Source: Oscillibacter valericigenes
Lineage (GTDB): Bacteria > Bacillota > Clostridia > Oscillospirales > Oscillospiraceae
Direction of reading: 5' to 3'
DNA: 64,000 bases
NCBI RefSeq assembly: GCF_021531915.1
Contig: NZ_JAFBIV010000011.1
Coordinates: 1-64,000, forward strand
Shown: in pieces, positions 17,671 through 26,427 of the stretch
How positions within the stretch are numbered: position 1 is the first letter of the stretch
Layout: each line of letters opens with the position of its first letter
Made by a program: the position numbers and the translations under genes
Notes under the pieces: model-generated
The model's database searches: none
What the model was told of the DNA's origin: nothing
Seen by the model: only the letters and a program-made list of their open reading frames with translations

Positions 17671-20349
17671 GTGGAACGAGATAACAGACAGCCCGCCCAG
17701 CGGCAGCCCGGGCGGGAGAAGCGAAGACGGGGCAGCGTGGTCGGAAAGATTTTCTTCTGCCTCTTTACGCTGATACTGATCGGCGTTCTGACCTGCGGCA
17801 TGATCGCCGGTATTTTTATGAAATATGCAGAGACCAATATCATGCCTGTGGTGCAGGTCAAAGCGGAAGATTACACCATGAACCTCAGTTCTATCGTCTA
17901 TTATCACGATGATCAGGTGGCGGAAAATGACGGTTGGGTGGAATACCAGACCATCCACGGTACGGAGAACCGCATCTGGGTGGATATCGAAGAGATGCCG
18001 GATGCCCTGTGGCAGGCCGTGGTGGCCATCGAGGACCAGCGGTTCTTCCAGCACAACGGCGTGGACTGGAAGCGTACCGGCGGCGCCGTGCTGAATATGT
18101 TCATCGGTATGCGCAATACCTTTGGCGGTTCCACCATCACCCAGCAGGTATTGAAGAACATGACGGAGGACAACGCCGGCACCGTCAACCGCAAGGTGCG
18201 GGAGATCTTCCGGGCGCTGGAGTTTGAGAAAAACTACACCAAGGCCCAGATCCTGGAGTTGTACCTGAACACCATCTATCTGGGTCAGGGCTGCTACGGC
18301 GTCCAGACGGCGGCGCAGTTCTATTTTGGTAAGGATGTGTCGGAGCTGACCGTTGCGGAGTGCGCCAGCCTCATCGCCATTACCAACAACCCGTCGCTGT
18401 ACGGTCCCATGTATAACATTACCTACACCCGGGAGGATGGCACTACCGTGACGCCCCGGGAGTTGAACAAGCAGCGGCAGGCAAACATCCTGAACAAGAT
18501 GTGCGACGCGGATGACGAGGGCGTGGTAGGCCCTGCCACCCTGGCCGACATCGGCAGCGATCCCAAGACCTGGGGCCCCTATCTCACAAAGGAGGAGGCC
18601 GAGGCTGCCAAGGCAGAGGTCCTGCAGTTCACCGACGGCTCCACCTCCGCGGACGATATCGCGGCGGCTGCCTCCGGCGGCATCAAGATCAACAACTGGT
18701 TCGTGGACCAGGTGATCTGGGATGTCTCCAAGGACCTGGCCTCCAAGATGGAGATCTCCGAGAAGGAAGCTCGTATCCTCATCAACAACAGCGGCTACCG
18801 CATCTATACCACCATGGACCTGCGGATCCAGGAGATCGCCGAGTCGGTCTATGAGGACCGCAGCAATCTGGACCTGACCAGCCGGGACGGCCAGCCTATC
18901 CGCTCCGGTATCACCATCATCGCCCCCTACACCGGCAACGTGGTGGCCACGGTGGGCGATCTGGGGGAGAAGGAGGGCAACCTGCTGACCAGCTATGCCA
19001 TGGACAAGCGGCAGCCCGGCTCCTCCATCAAGCCTCTGACGACCTATGCCCCGGCCATTGACTCCGGCAAGGTAACGCCCGCCACCACCTTTGATGATTA
19101 TCCCGTTCAGCTTTTGAACGAGAACCCCTGGCCCAAGAACTCCCCCAACAAGTACCGCGGCTGGACCACTGTACGGACCGGCGTCCAGCACTCCATCAAC
19201 ACCATCGCCGTGCAGACGCTGCAGGCTGTGGGTGTTGCGGATGCTTACGCCTTTGCCACGGAGAACCTGAACCTGAGCTTGGTGCCTGATGATATGGGCC
19301 TCAGCCCCCTGGGCATGGGCGGCCTGACCTACGGCCTGAACACCCGGGAGATGGCGGCGGCCTATGCCTCCTTCGCCAACATGGGCGTCTACAATTCCCC
19401 CAGGACCTACCTGCGGGTGGAGGACGCCAACGGCAACGTCATTCTGGAGAACGAGGGCGAGAGCCACGCGGCCATGAAGGAGACCACGGCCTACCTGATG
19501 AATGAGATGCTGAAGAACGCAGTGAATGCCGGTACCGGCACCTCCGCCAAGTTCAGCGGCATGACCATCGCCGGCAAGACCGGTACCACCAGTGACAACT
19601 ACGACCGCTACTTCGTGGGCTACACCCCCTACTATGTAGCGGCGGTGTGGACAGGCTATAAGTACAACGCCAAGATCAGCTACAGCGGCAACCCGGCCAT
19701 CACACTGTGGAAGAAGGTCATGCAGCAGGTCCACGAGGGCCTTGAGAACAAGGACTTCCAGAAGCCCTCCAGCGGGTTGGAGACCATCACTGTCTGCGCG
19801 GACAGCGGTCTGCTCTGTACCGACGCCTGCCACGCGGACCTGCGGGGCGACCGGGCCATCACCATGACGGTGGCCAAGGGCACAGGTCCCACCGAGACCT
19901 GCACCATGCATGTGTTCCGGGATTACTGCACGGAGGGCAAGTGCCTGGCCACCGCCACCTGCCCCGAGGGTACTGTGACCCAGGTGGGCGTGCTGGACTA
20001 TGTCCGTGAGAACTACGGACCTTCCATTGCGGCGGAAGACAGCGCCTACACCGTCCAAAAGATGGAGCAGGCCATCGGTCTGCAGCCTATCATCGCCGAG
20101 GATGGATCGGAGGTCTATCCGGATATCGTGGGCTGTCCCGTCCATGTGGGCGGCTTTGTTGACCCGGACCTGCCCATCGTGGACCCGGATGATCCCAACT
20201 ATATTCCGCCCGGCCCCGGCGGTGAGGAACCCGAGACTCCCACGCACCCTGTGGAGCCACCTCCCACAACACCCACCACACCCGCGGAACCTGAGGTTCC
20301 CACAGAGCCGGAGGACCCAACCGGCGATATAGACTGGAGTATTGGATAA
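17671..20349 (+). CDS. Class A penicillin-binding protein (PBP1A type)
   Basis: Bifunctional peptidoglycan synthase of about 892 residues. A basic cytoplasmic tail (REKRRRGS) precedes one membrane helix (around 30-53). The glycosyltransferase-51 domain has EDQRFFQHNGVDW, TITQQVLKN and ELYLNTIYLGQGCYGV. The transpeptidase domain has SSIK (in QPGSSIKPLTTYAPA), SIN (QHSINTIAVQ) and KTGTT. The C-terminus carries four cysteines (LLCTDACHADL and following) and a Pro/Thr/Glu-rich tail. The start is GTG at 17671; the GTG at 17662 overlaps the AAGGAGG site and is unlikely. TTGACA (17557) and TACAAT (17571) lie upstream with abnormal spacing, so the promoter is not assigned. Confidence 0.94.
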   Translation: MERDNRQPAQRQPGREKRRRGSVVGKIFFCLFTLILIGVLTCGMIAGIFMKYAETNIMPVVQVKAEDYTMNLSSIVYYHDDQVAENDGWVEYQTIHGTENRIWVDIEEMPDALWQAVVAIEDQRFFQHNGVDWKRTGGAVLNMFIGMRNTFGGSTITQQVLKNMTEDNAGTVNRKVREIFRALEFEKNYTKAQILELYLNTIYLGQGCYGVQTAAQFYFGKDVSELTVAECASLIAITNNPSLYGPMYNITYTREDGTTVTPRELNKQRQANILNKMCDADDEGVVGPATLADIGSDPKTWGPYLTKEEAEAAKAEVLQFTDGSTSADDIAAAASGGIKINNWFVDQVIWDVSKDLASKMEISEKEARILINNSGYRIYTTMDLRIQEIAESVYEDRSNLDLTSRDGQPIRSGITIIAPYTGNVVATVGDLGEKEGNLLTSYAMDKRQPGSSIKPLTTYAPAIDSGKVTPATTFDDYPVQLLNENPWPKNSPNKYRGWTTVRTGVQHSINTIAVQTLQAVGVADAYAFATENLNLSLVPDDMGLSPLGMGGLTYGLNTREMAAAYASFANMGVYNSPRTYLRVEDANGNVILENEGESHAAMKETTAYLMNEMLKNAVNAGTGTSAKFSGMTIAGKTGTTSDNYDRYFVGYTPYYVAAVWTGYKYNAKISYSGNPAITLWKKVMQQVHEGLENKDFQKPSSGLETITVCADSGLLCTDACHADLRGDRAITMTVAKGTGPTETCTMHVFRDYCTEGKCLATATCPEGTVTQVGVLDYVRENYGPSIAAEDSAYTVQKMEQAIGLQPIIAEDGSEVYPDIVGCPVHVGGFVDPDLPIVDPDDPNYIPPGPGGEEPETPTHPVEPPPTTPTTPAEPEVPTEPEDPTGDIDWSIG

Positions 20350-20359
20350 GCCTTACAGA

Positions 20360-20387
20360 AAGCGCCCGGATCTCCGGGCGCTTTTCT
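20360..20387 (+). terminator. Terminator of the class A PBP gene
   Basis: AAGCGCCCGGA-TC-TCCGGGCGCTT followed by TTC, directly after the stop codon. Confidence 0.88.
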
Positions 20388-20407
20388 TGATCCGGTTGAG
20401 CCGGGCC

Positions 20408-20436
20408 TTGACGCGGAAGTACGTCAGTGTTATTCT
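20408..20436 (+). promoter_or_regulatory. Promoter of yqeC-yqeB
   Basis: TTGACG at 20408-20413 and TATTCT at 20431-20436 with a 17-bp spacer, about 30 bases before the yqeC start. Confidence 0.7.
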
Positions 20437-20465
20437 ATAAAAAATAGAACGAAAGGGGGCGCACC

Positions 20466-21131
20466 ATGCTGGCAGACCTGTTGGAGATCCGAACGGGTGT
20501 GACAGCGGTCATCGGCGGCGGCGGAAAGACCACTCTGCTGCGAACCTTGGGCGGCGAGCTGTCCCGGGACCATACCGTGCTGCTGTGCACCACCACGAAA
20601 ATATTCCCCTTTCCGGATCTGCCGTGTGCCGGGACGGAAGAGGAGCTGGCGCGTCTGCGGAAAAGATGCCGTCTGCTGTGCGCCGGACAGGAGGTGCCCG
20701 GCACCGGCGGAAAGCTGACGGCGCCCCCGGTGCCCATGGCCCGGCTGGCGGAGTGGTTCGATTATGTGCTGGTGGAGGCGGACGGCTCCGCCCACAGGCC
20801 CATGAAGGCCCACGCGCCCCATGAGCCGGTGATCCCGCCGGAGGCAAACCAGACCATCTGTGTAGTGGGGGCCTCCGGGTTTGGACGGCCCATCCGGGAC
20901 GCCGCCCACCGGCCGGAGCTGTATGCCCGGCTGGCAGAGGTGGATGAAAGAGCACCTATCACACCGGAAACGGAGGCTGCCGTGCTGAAAGCCGAGAGCC
21001 TGCACCACCGCCTGTTTGTCAATCAGGTAGACACCCCAGAGAACATGAAAACCGTAAAACAGCTGGCGACCCTGATGGATGGTCCCATCCTGGCTGGGAG
21101 CCTGCAAAAAGGAGCGTATTTCAAATGCTAG
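20466..21131 (+). CDS. yqeC: Selenium-dependent hydroxylase accessory protein YqeC
   Basis: A 221-residue protein. It has a P-loop-like nucleotide-binding start (TAVIGGGGKTTLLRTLGGEL), the TTTKIFPF motif and YVLVEADGSAHRPMKAHAP, all typical of YqeC. By genome correlation the family goes with selenium-dependent molybdenum hydroxylases such as xanthine dehydrogenase or purine hydroxylase. The precise step is not known to me; cofactor maturation is inferred. AAAGGGGGCGC lies before the ATG. It overlaps yqeB by 7 bases, and selD follows. Confidence 0.9.
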   Translation: MLADLLEIRTGVTAVIGGGGKTTLLRTLGGELSRDHTVLLCTTTKIFPFPDLPCAGTEEELARLRKRCRLLCAGQEVPGTGGKLTAPPVPMARLAEWFDYVLVEADGSAHRPMKAHAPHEPVIPPEANQTICVVGASGFGRPIRDAAHRPELYARLAEVDERAPITPETEAAVLKAESLHHRLFVNQVDTPENMKTVKQLATLMDGPILAGSLQKGAYFKC

Positions 21132-21919
21132 TCGTGATTCGAGGCGCCGGAGATATTGCCACCGGCATTGCCCTGCGGCTGTGGCGGGCCCACATGCAGA
21201 TCGTGATGACGGAAATCGAACGGCCCACGGCCATCCGCCGTACCGTCTGCTTTTCCCAGGCTGTGGTCCACGGAGAGACTGAGGTGGAGGGCGTGACGGC
21301 CAAGCGGGCGGAGAGCCCTGCGGAGGCCCTGCGTATTCTGGAAAGCGGCTGCATCCCTGTGCTGCCGGACCCGGAGGGAGCCTGTGTTTTGGCGCTGAAG
21401 CCCGATGCAGTGGTGGATGCCATTCTGGCCAAGAGAAACTTGGGCACCAGGATCACCGACGCCCCGGTGGTCATCGGGGTAGGCCCTGGCTTTACGGCGG
21501 GGGTGGACTGCCATGCGGTGGTGGAGACCATGCGGGGCCACTATCTGGGCCGCGTCATCCATGAGGGGACTGCCATCCCCAATACCGGCATCCCCGGTCT
21601 CATCGGCGGCTTTGCCGGGGAGCGGGTGCTGAGGGCCCCTGCCGACGGCGTGTTCCACCAGCTTCTGGAAATCGGCGCCCAAGTGAAGATGGGCGATGTG
21701 GCGGCCACCGTCAACGGAGAGCCTATGGTATGCACCCTGGATGGTGTCCTGCGGGGCATCCTGGCCGACGGTACGCCGGTGTTCAAGGGCATGAAGTCCG
21801 GTGACATCGACCCCCGGTGCAAAATCGAACACTGCTACTGCGCCAGCGACAAGGCCCTGGCAGTTGGCGGCGGTGTGCTGGAAGCGATACTGGACCTGAC
21901 TGGAGCGCTGAAAAAATGA
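21125..21919 (+). CDS. yqeB: Selenium-dependent molybdenum hydroxylase system protein YqeB (EF2563 family)
   Basis: A 264-residue protein with a Rossmann-type start (VVIRGAGDIATGIALRLWRA). The family segments DAPVVIGVGPGFTAGVDCHAVVET, HEGTAIPNTGIPG and CKIEHCYCASDKALAVGGGVLE are present in shortened form here. Together with YqeC and SelD it marks genomes that insert a labile selenium into molybdenum hydroxylases. It is co-translated with yqeC (7-base overlap). The hydroxylase subunits themselves are not in the window. Confidence 0.92.
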   Translation: MLVVIRGAGDIATGIALRLWRAHMQIVMTEIERPTAIRRTVCFSQAVVHGETEVEGVTAKRAESPAEALRILESGCIPVLPDPEGACVLALKPDAVVDAILAKRNLGTRITDAPVVIGVGPGFTAGVDCHAVVETMRGHYLGRVIHEGTAIPNTGIPGLIGGFAGERVLRAPADGVFHQLLEIGAQVKMGDVAATVNGEPMVCTLDGVLRGILADGTPVFKGMKSGDIDPRCKIEHCYCASDKALAVGGGVLEAILDLTGALKK

Positions 21920-22047
21920 TGTACCGTCCGCCCAATGATGTGATCTTCCACAGCTTGAAATACCAGAACTTATGAGATGCGACAGGAGAGAGTGCTTGGC
22001 GCAGCGCTTTAGAAGCGCAACTGTCGTGTATGAAAAGGAGAAACACC

Positions 22048-23088
22048 ATGCCTGAAAATGAAGTAAAGCTGACGAAACTGGCCAAGTGCGCCGGCTGTGG
22101 TGCCAAGGTGGGCGCCGGTGTCCTGGCCCAACTGCTGGACGGCATCAAGGTCCATCAGGACCCCAACCTGCTGGTGGGCTTTGACAAGAGCGACGACGCC
22201 AGCGTCTACAAGGTCTCCGAGGACCTGGCCCTGGTGCAGACGGTGGATTTCTTCCCGCCTATTGCCGACGACCCCTATCTCTTCGGCCAGATCGCGGCCA
22301 CCAACGCCCTCAGCGACGTGTACGCCATGGGCGGCGAGCCCAAGCTGTGCCTGAACATCATGGCCATCCCGGCGGATATGCCCAAGGACGCTGTCCACCA
22401 GCTGCTGCGGGGAGGCTATGACAAGGTCTACGAGGCCGGAGCCCTCATTACCGGCGGCCACAGCATCCTGGACGAGGAGCCTAAGTACGGCCTGGCGGTG
22501 ACGGGCTTCGTTCACCCGGACAAGGTGCTGACCAACTCCGGGGCCAAGCCGGGGGATGTGCTGCTGTTCACCAAGCCCATCGGCATCGGCGTCATCACCA
22601 CAGCTGCCAAGGCAGATATGGCTTCCCAGGAGAGCATTGAATTTGCACAGAAGATGATGACTACCCTGAACAAGTCCGCACGGGACGCCATGGTGAAGTA
22701 CCGCATCCACGCTTGCACGGATGTGACGGGCTTCGGCATGCTGGGCCATACCTTCGAGATGGCCCAGGGCAGCGATGTGGAGATCGAGCTCCATGTGGAC
22801 CGGATCGACTTCATCCCCGAGGCCCTGGAACTGGCCCGCATCGGCATCCTGCCGGAGGGCATGTACCGCAACCGCACCTTTGCGGAGGCTGGCGTGGACG
22901 CGGGGGAGACGGAGCTCTGCAAACAGGATCTCCTTTACGACCCCCAGACAGCAGGCGGTCTGCTGATGGCCGTGGACCCGGCGGACGCGGACGCCCTGCT
23001 GAAGGAGCTGGAGGGCTGTGTCCCCAGCGCCCGTCGCATCGGTGTGGTCCGGGACTACCGGGGCGGCAAACGCATTTTCCTGCGATGA
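22048..23088 (+). CDS. selD: Selenide, water dikinase SelD
   Basis: Makes selenophosphate from selenide and ATP. The N-terminal catalytic segment reads KCAGCGAKVG, with the conserved Cys and Lys, so this is the Cys form and not a selenocysteine form. Further motifs are QTVDFFPPI, GQIAATNALSDVYAMGG, GGHSILDEEPKYGLAVTG and CTDVTGFGMLGH. Length of 346 residues is normal. The ATG at 22048 has AAAAGGAG in front; an in-frame ATG at 22030 precedes that motif. No selA, selB or tRNA-Sec is visible in the window, so selenophosphate may serve the yqeBC pathway. Selenoprotein synthesis elsewhere in the genome cannot be excluded. Confidence 0.96.
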   Translation: MPENEVKLTKLAKCAGCGAKVGAGVLAQLLDGIKVHQDPNLLVGFDKSDDASVYKVSEDLALVQTVDFFPPIADDPYLFGQIAATNALSDVYAMGGEPKLCLNIMAIPADMPKDAVHQLLRGGYDKVYEAGALITGGHSILDEEPKYGLAVTGFVHPDKVLTNSGAKPGDVLLFTKPIGIGVITTAAKADMASQESIEFAQKMMTTLNKSARDAMVKYRIHACTDVTGFGMLGHTFEMAQGSDVEIELHVDRIDFIPEALELARIGILPEGMYRNRTFAEAGVDAGETELCKQDLLYDPQTAGGLLMAVDPADADALLKELEGCVPSARRIGVVRDYRGGKRIFLR

Positions 23089-23094
23089 AGATCA

Positions 23095-23127
23095 AACCCC
23101 TCGGCGCGGACAGCGCCGAGGGGTTTT
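23095..23127. terminator. Bidirectional terminator between selD and serpin genes
   Basis: AACCCCTCGGCGC paired with GCGCCGAGGGGTTTT; the two convergent genes end on either side. Confidence 0.9.
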
Positions 23128-23129
23128 GC

Positions 23130-24356
23130 TCATTCCAGAGTGGTTATGGTGCCGATGAAGACGGGGAACTGTTCCCGGCAGTCGATCAGCAGGTAGAGGA
23201 AGGGGCGGTTCAGGAGGACTTCCTTTGGATCCGATGGCGCTTCGGCTGGCTCTTCTACCACCGCTGTGGCGGCTCCGGCCTTGGTGCCCTTTTCATCCAC
23301 CGCGATGCGGGCCTTGTGGAGAACCTGGCTGATGGTGAGGTTCCCCTCCGTGGAGCTGCCGATGCCGGAGAAGTCCGCCAGCTGTCCGTCGAAGGCGTCC
23401 GTCATACCCAGGGCTTCCAAAGTATCGCAAAGATTTGTTTCGTATGTGCTCTCGAATTTGGGGATGCCGGCCCAGACCTCCACTGACTCCGGGCTTGCCA
23501 GCAGGTCATGAAGCTGCTCCCCGGTGAGAGAATCAACGAAGTCCGCCAGGGAAATACCCTCCTTGGGCAGCAGGGCCGCAAAGGCGCAGTTTCCTCCGGC
23601 ATAGGATTTCAGAAAGCCTGTGGCGGTCCCGGTCTCCAGATAGCGGTATTCCTTGGAGTACATCATGGGCACGGTCTGCTGCTGTCCATCCTCCGTGGTG
23701 AACACGCCGTCCCGGATGCTGGCTTCCTGGTAGATGGTTTGCCATTCCGCCTCAAAGGACAGGGCGTTGATGAGATACATGGCGGCATCCGGTGATATCT
23801 CCTGGAGAATTTCCGGGATCATGCCGCCGGTCTTCTTGCGCACCCAATCGTTGATGGCCTTGCAGGCGGCGCTGTTAAAGGGAAGCTGATAGAGGTCTGC
23901 GTCATACCAGGCGGCGTTGGTTTGCAGAAAATCCTTCTCCACCGTGAGGGAGCCGTCATCCCGGAACCAGATGGAATTGGCCAGGGAGACCTGGCACTTT
24001 TTTTCGTCAGGGAGGGTCTTTCGGCAGGCCAGCAGATAGGCGTTCAGGGATTCCACCGGCAGCCCCAGGACCTGCTCCATCTGGGCAAGGGTCTCGCCTC
24101 TGGCGCCGTTGGCCGTCATGGACAGGGCGCAGAGAATGGACAGGGGGGACAGCAGGACATTTTCTCCATCTTCCATCTCCTGCCGCAGCAGCCGGAGGGA
24201 CAGCCCGGAGGCTACCCCGGCTCCATCGGCGGGGGCGGCTATGTCGGAGACAACGGCGGGGGTGACGCCCTGCATCAGGTCCCGTTTCCCGCCGCAGCCG
24301 GAGAGGGTCCCTGCCAGCAAGCAGACGCAGAGAAACAGTGGCAGCAGCTTTTTCAT
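23130..24356 (-). CDS. Serpin-family protease inhibitor, predicted lipoprotein
   Basis: About 408 residues. The signal peptide MKKLLPLFLCVCLLAGTLSGC ends in a lipobox Cys, so it is probably anchored outside the membrane. The serpin body shows NVLLSPLSILCALSMTANGA, SLANSIWFRDD, YLINALSFEAEW and a C-terminal NRPFLYLLIDC. The reactive-loop hinge DEKGTKAGAATAV matches the inhibitory consensus (Gly at P15, Thr at P14, small residues P12-P8). Counting from the hinge as in alpha-1-antitrypsin puts P1 at an Ala, with the loop about three residues longer; that is only an estimate. The ATG at 24356 follows AAAGGAGGC; frame to 24584 lacks support. Confidence 0.93.
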   Translation of the reverse strand: MKKLLPLFLCVCLLAGTLSGCGGKRDLMQGVTPAVVSDIAAPADGAGVASGLSLRLLRQEMEDGENVLLSPLSILCALSMTANGARGETLAQMEQVLGLPVESLNAYLLACRKTLPDEKKCQVSLANSIWFRDDGSLTVEKDFLQTNAAWYDADLYQLPFNSAACKAINDWVRKKTGGMIPEILQEISPDAAMYLINALSFEAEWQTIYQEASIRDGVFTTEDGQQQTVPMMYSKEYRYLETGTATGFLKSYAGGNCAFAALLPKEGISLADFVDSLTGEQLHDLLASPESVEVWAGIPKFESTYETNLCDTLEALGMTDAFDGQLADFSGIGSSTEGNLTISQVLHKARIAVDEKGTKAGAATAVVEEPAEAPSDPKEVLLNRPFLYLLIDCREQFPVFIGTITTLE

Positions 24357-24528
24357 AGGGCAGCCTCCTTTTTTGTCGATATACGAAAAGGCGTTGGGAA
24401 GGTTGTCATCATTTGTTCCCATTATACACTTTTTTGACACCATTTGTATCCGAAAATGCCACGACATTCCGGAAAAATTTTCATAGGATGGTCTCAGAGA
24501 AAAATCCTTGGAGGGTGGAGAAAGTCCT

Positions 24529-25380
24529 ATGAAAAAAATACTCTTGGCGCTGCTGATGCTTGTGTCGCTCAATCTCCGGGGCACGGTGATCCCGGCCCGG
24601 TCCGTTCAGATGGACCCGCAGCCGGCAGAAACGGCACCCACTGTTACCGTCCTGCCCAATCCCTTCCAGCCGGAAGCGGCAGGACCGGAGGAGACCGGAA
24701 AAGTGACCGAGTCTCCGGTCCGGACCGTGGACCCCAGCTGCCCCATGGTGGCCCTGACCTTTGATGACGGTCCCCATCCGGTCTACACGGACCAGCTTCT
24801 GGACATCCTGGAGGAAAACGGGGCTGTGGCTACCTTCTTTGAAGTGGGACAGAAACTGTCCGGTGCCCCGGAGGTTGTCCGTCGGGCCGAAAAGCTGGGC
24901 TGTGAGATCGGCAGCCATTCCAATCGTCACGCCAACCTGGGGAAGCTGGACCCCGAGGCCCTGGAGGCGGACCTGACGGCAGCGGATGCCGCCTTTGAAG
25001 AAGTGCTGGGCGCCGCACCCACTCTGCTGCGTCCGCCCTACGGTGCCACCAGCAAGGCACTCAAAGAGGAATCCGGCCGCAGCATCGTCACCTGGTCCGT
25101 GGACCCCCAGGACTGGAAGTCCCGGGACGCGGAGCAGGTAGTGGCCCATATACAGGGGGCCGGTGATCTGGATGGACAGGTGATTTTGCTTCACAGCCCC
25201 TATGAGAGCTCCGTGGAGGCCGCCCGGACCCTGGTCCCCTGGCTGCAGGCGCAGGGCTACCAGCTGGTGACGGTGTCGGAGCTCATCACGCTCCGGTTCG
25301 GGGATACCCTGGAGCCCAACCGGCTCTACAATTATGATTACTTCCGCCGCCCGCCGGCCCTGCCGGAGTCCGCAGCATGA
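24529..25380 (+). CDS. Secreted polysaccharide (peptidoglycan-type) deacetylase
   Basis: About 283 residues. An N-terminal signal segment (KKILLALLMLVSLNLRGTVI) and a Pro/Glu-rich linker precede a NodB-type CE4 domain. Its metal and catalytic motifs are visible: TFDDGPHPVYTDQLL, the HSNRH histidines, RPPYGATSKAL and ILLHSPYESSVEAA. The enzyme removes acetyl groups from wall or chitin-like sugars; the exact substrate is not clear. The start at 24529 has GGTGGAG eight bases ahead. It is divergent from the serpin gene with a shared upstream region. Confidence 0.9.
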   Translation: MKKILLALLMLVSLNLRGTVIPARSVQMDPQPAETAPTVTVLPNPFQPEAAGPEETGKVTESPVRTVDPSCPMVALTFDDGPHPVYTDQLLDILEENGAVATFFEVGQKLSGAPEVVRRAEKLGCEIGSHSNRHANLGKLDPEALEADLTAADAAFEEVLGAAPTLLRPPYGATSKALKEESGRSIVTWSVDPQDWKSRDAEQVVAHIQGAGDLDGQVILLHSPYESSVEAARTLVPWLQAQGYQLVTVSELITLRFGDTLEPNRLYNYDYFRRPPALPESAA

Positions 25381-25414
25381 AGTCTCTTGTTCATAGAGAC
25401 GGAATCCGGACAAA

Positions 25415-25456
25415 AAGGTTCCCGTGAAAATGAAGCATTTTCACGGGAACCTTCTG
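25415..25456. terminator. Bidirectional terminator
   Basis: An 18-bp stem (AAGGTTCCCGTGAAAATG / CATTTTCACGGGAACCTT) between the deacetylase gene and the convergent reductase gene, flanked by AAAAA and TTCT. Confidence 0.85.
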
Positions 25457-26374
25457 TCAATATGCAGCCTCCATGGCCTGGATCTGTTCATAGAGCCAAT
25501 CGTTGACGGGGACGGCGATATTGTGCTTTGCCGCCAGGCGGCGGACGGTGCCCGCGAACAGCTCCACCTCGCTTTTCCGGTGGGCCAGGCTGTCCTGCCG
25601 CATGGAGGTCATTCCATCCGGTGGGAAGCTGTCGATGATGGACACCCAGCTCTCCACATCCCGCTCCGACAGGGGGATGCCCTCGGCGTTGGCGACAGCC
25701 AGCACCTCCCGCATGGCGCCCAGCATGGTATCCCGGGCTTTGCCGGGAACCTGCAGGCCGCCGTAGCCGCACTGGAACACCATGGTAGTCTGGTTGCAGC
25801 CGGTGTTGCACAGCAGCTTGCTCCAGAGGTGGGTGCGGATGTCGGCGGGCAGGGAATAGGGAAAGCGGATGCGGTCGAAGAAGGCCGTCAGCCGCTCCAG
25901 GTGGGCCGGGTCCGTTCCGGTAGGGACACCCAGAGCCAACTCACCCAGGGGATCTGCTTCCGCATGATTGCCCTCCTTGCGGGCGGACATTTTCTGGGCC
26001 ACGCACCAGACCACCTGCTCCGGGGAGAAAGCCTCTCCCAGTCTGGGTTCGCTGGCAATGCCGTTGAGGACCGAGATCAGGGTGGTCTCCGGCCCCACCA
26101 GATGGCGGCAGGAGGCGATGGCGTTCTCCAGTCCGCCGAATTTCACGGCAAACAGCAGCAGGTCCACCGGCTCCGTCACGGAGGCGGCGTCGGTATAGTT
26201 GAAGTCACAGAGCTGGCCGTTGAAGGTGATACCCTCCCGGCGGTAGCGCTCCACCCGGTCCCGGTCCGCCAGTACCAGCACGTGTTCCCGGCCCAGGCCC
26301 TCTGTCAGCAGATGGGCATACAGGGTGCCCAGGGCACCCAGGCCGATGACACCCACGGTTTTGATTTCTTTCAT
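25457..26374 (-). CDS. panE: 2-dehydropantoate 2-reductase (ketopantoate reductase) family protein
   Basis: NADPH-dependent reductase of 305 residues. The N-terminal Rossmann motif (VGVIGLGALGTLYAHLL), the LLLFAVKFGG segment and the catalytic-lysine stretch (HLWSKLLCNTGCNQTTMVF) are present, with a helical C-terminal domain. In pantothenate synthesis PanE reduces ketopantoate to pantoate, but the ApbA/PanE family is broad. No panB or panC is nearby, so the pathway role is a family inference. CAGGAGGC precedes the ATG. Confidence 0.82.
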   Translation of the reverse strand: MKEIKTVGVIGLGALGTLYAHLLTEGLGREHVLVLADRDRVERYRREGITFNGQLCDFNYTDAASVTEPVDLLLFAVKFGGLENAIASCRHLVGPETTLISVLNGIASEPRLGEAFSPEQVVWCVAQKMSARKEGNHAEADPLGELALGVPTGTDPAHLERLTAFFDRIRFPYSLPADIRTHLWSKLLCNTGCNQTTMVFQCGYGGLQVPGKARDTMLGAMREVLAVANAEGIPLSERDVESWVSIIDSFPPDGMTSMRQDSLAHRKSEVELFAGTVRRLAAKHNIAVPVNDWLYEQIQAMEAAY

Positions 26375-26390
26375 AATAAGCCTCCTGATG

Positions 26391-26421
26391 AAAAAAGCGG
26401 CGGAATGCTCCGCCGCTTTTC
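26391..26421 (-). terminator. Terminator of the radical SAM gene
   Basis: On the minus strand AAAAGCGGCGGAGC / GCTCCGCCGCTTTTTT style stem with T run, between the radical SAM gene and panE. Confidence 0.88.
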
Positions 26422-26427
26422 AAAAAA

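Noticed and set aside
17641-20247. 868-codon open frame on the minus strand
   Set aside because: It lies wholly antisense to the class A PBP gene, has no family motif and shows the His/Gly/Val-rich composition typical of antisense frames in GC-rich genes.
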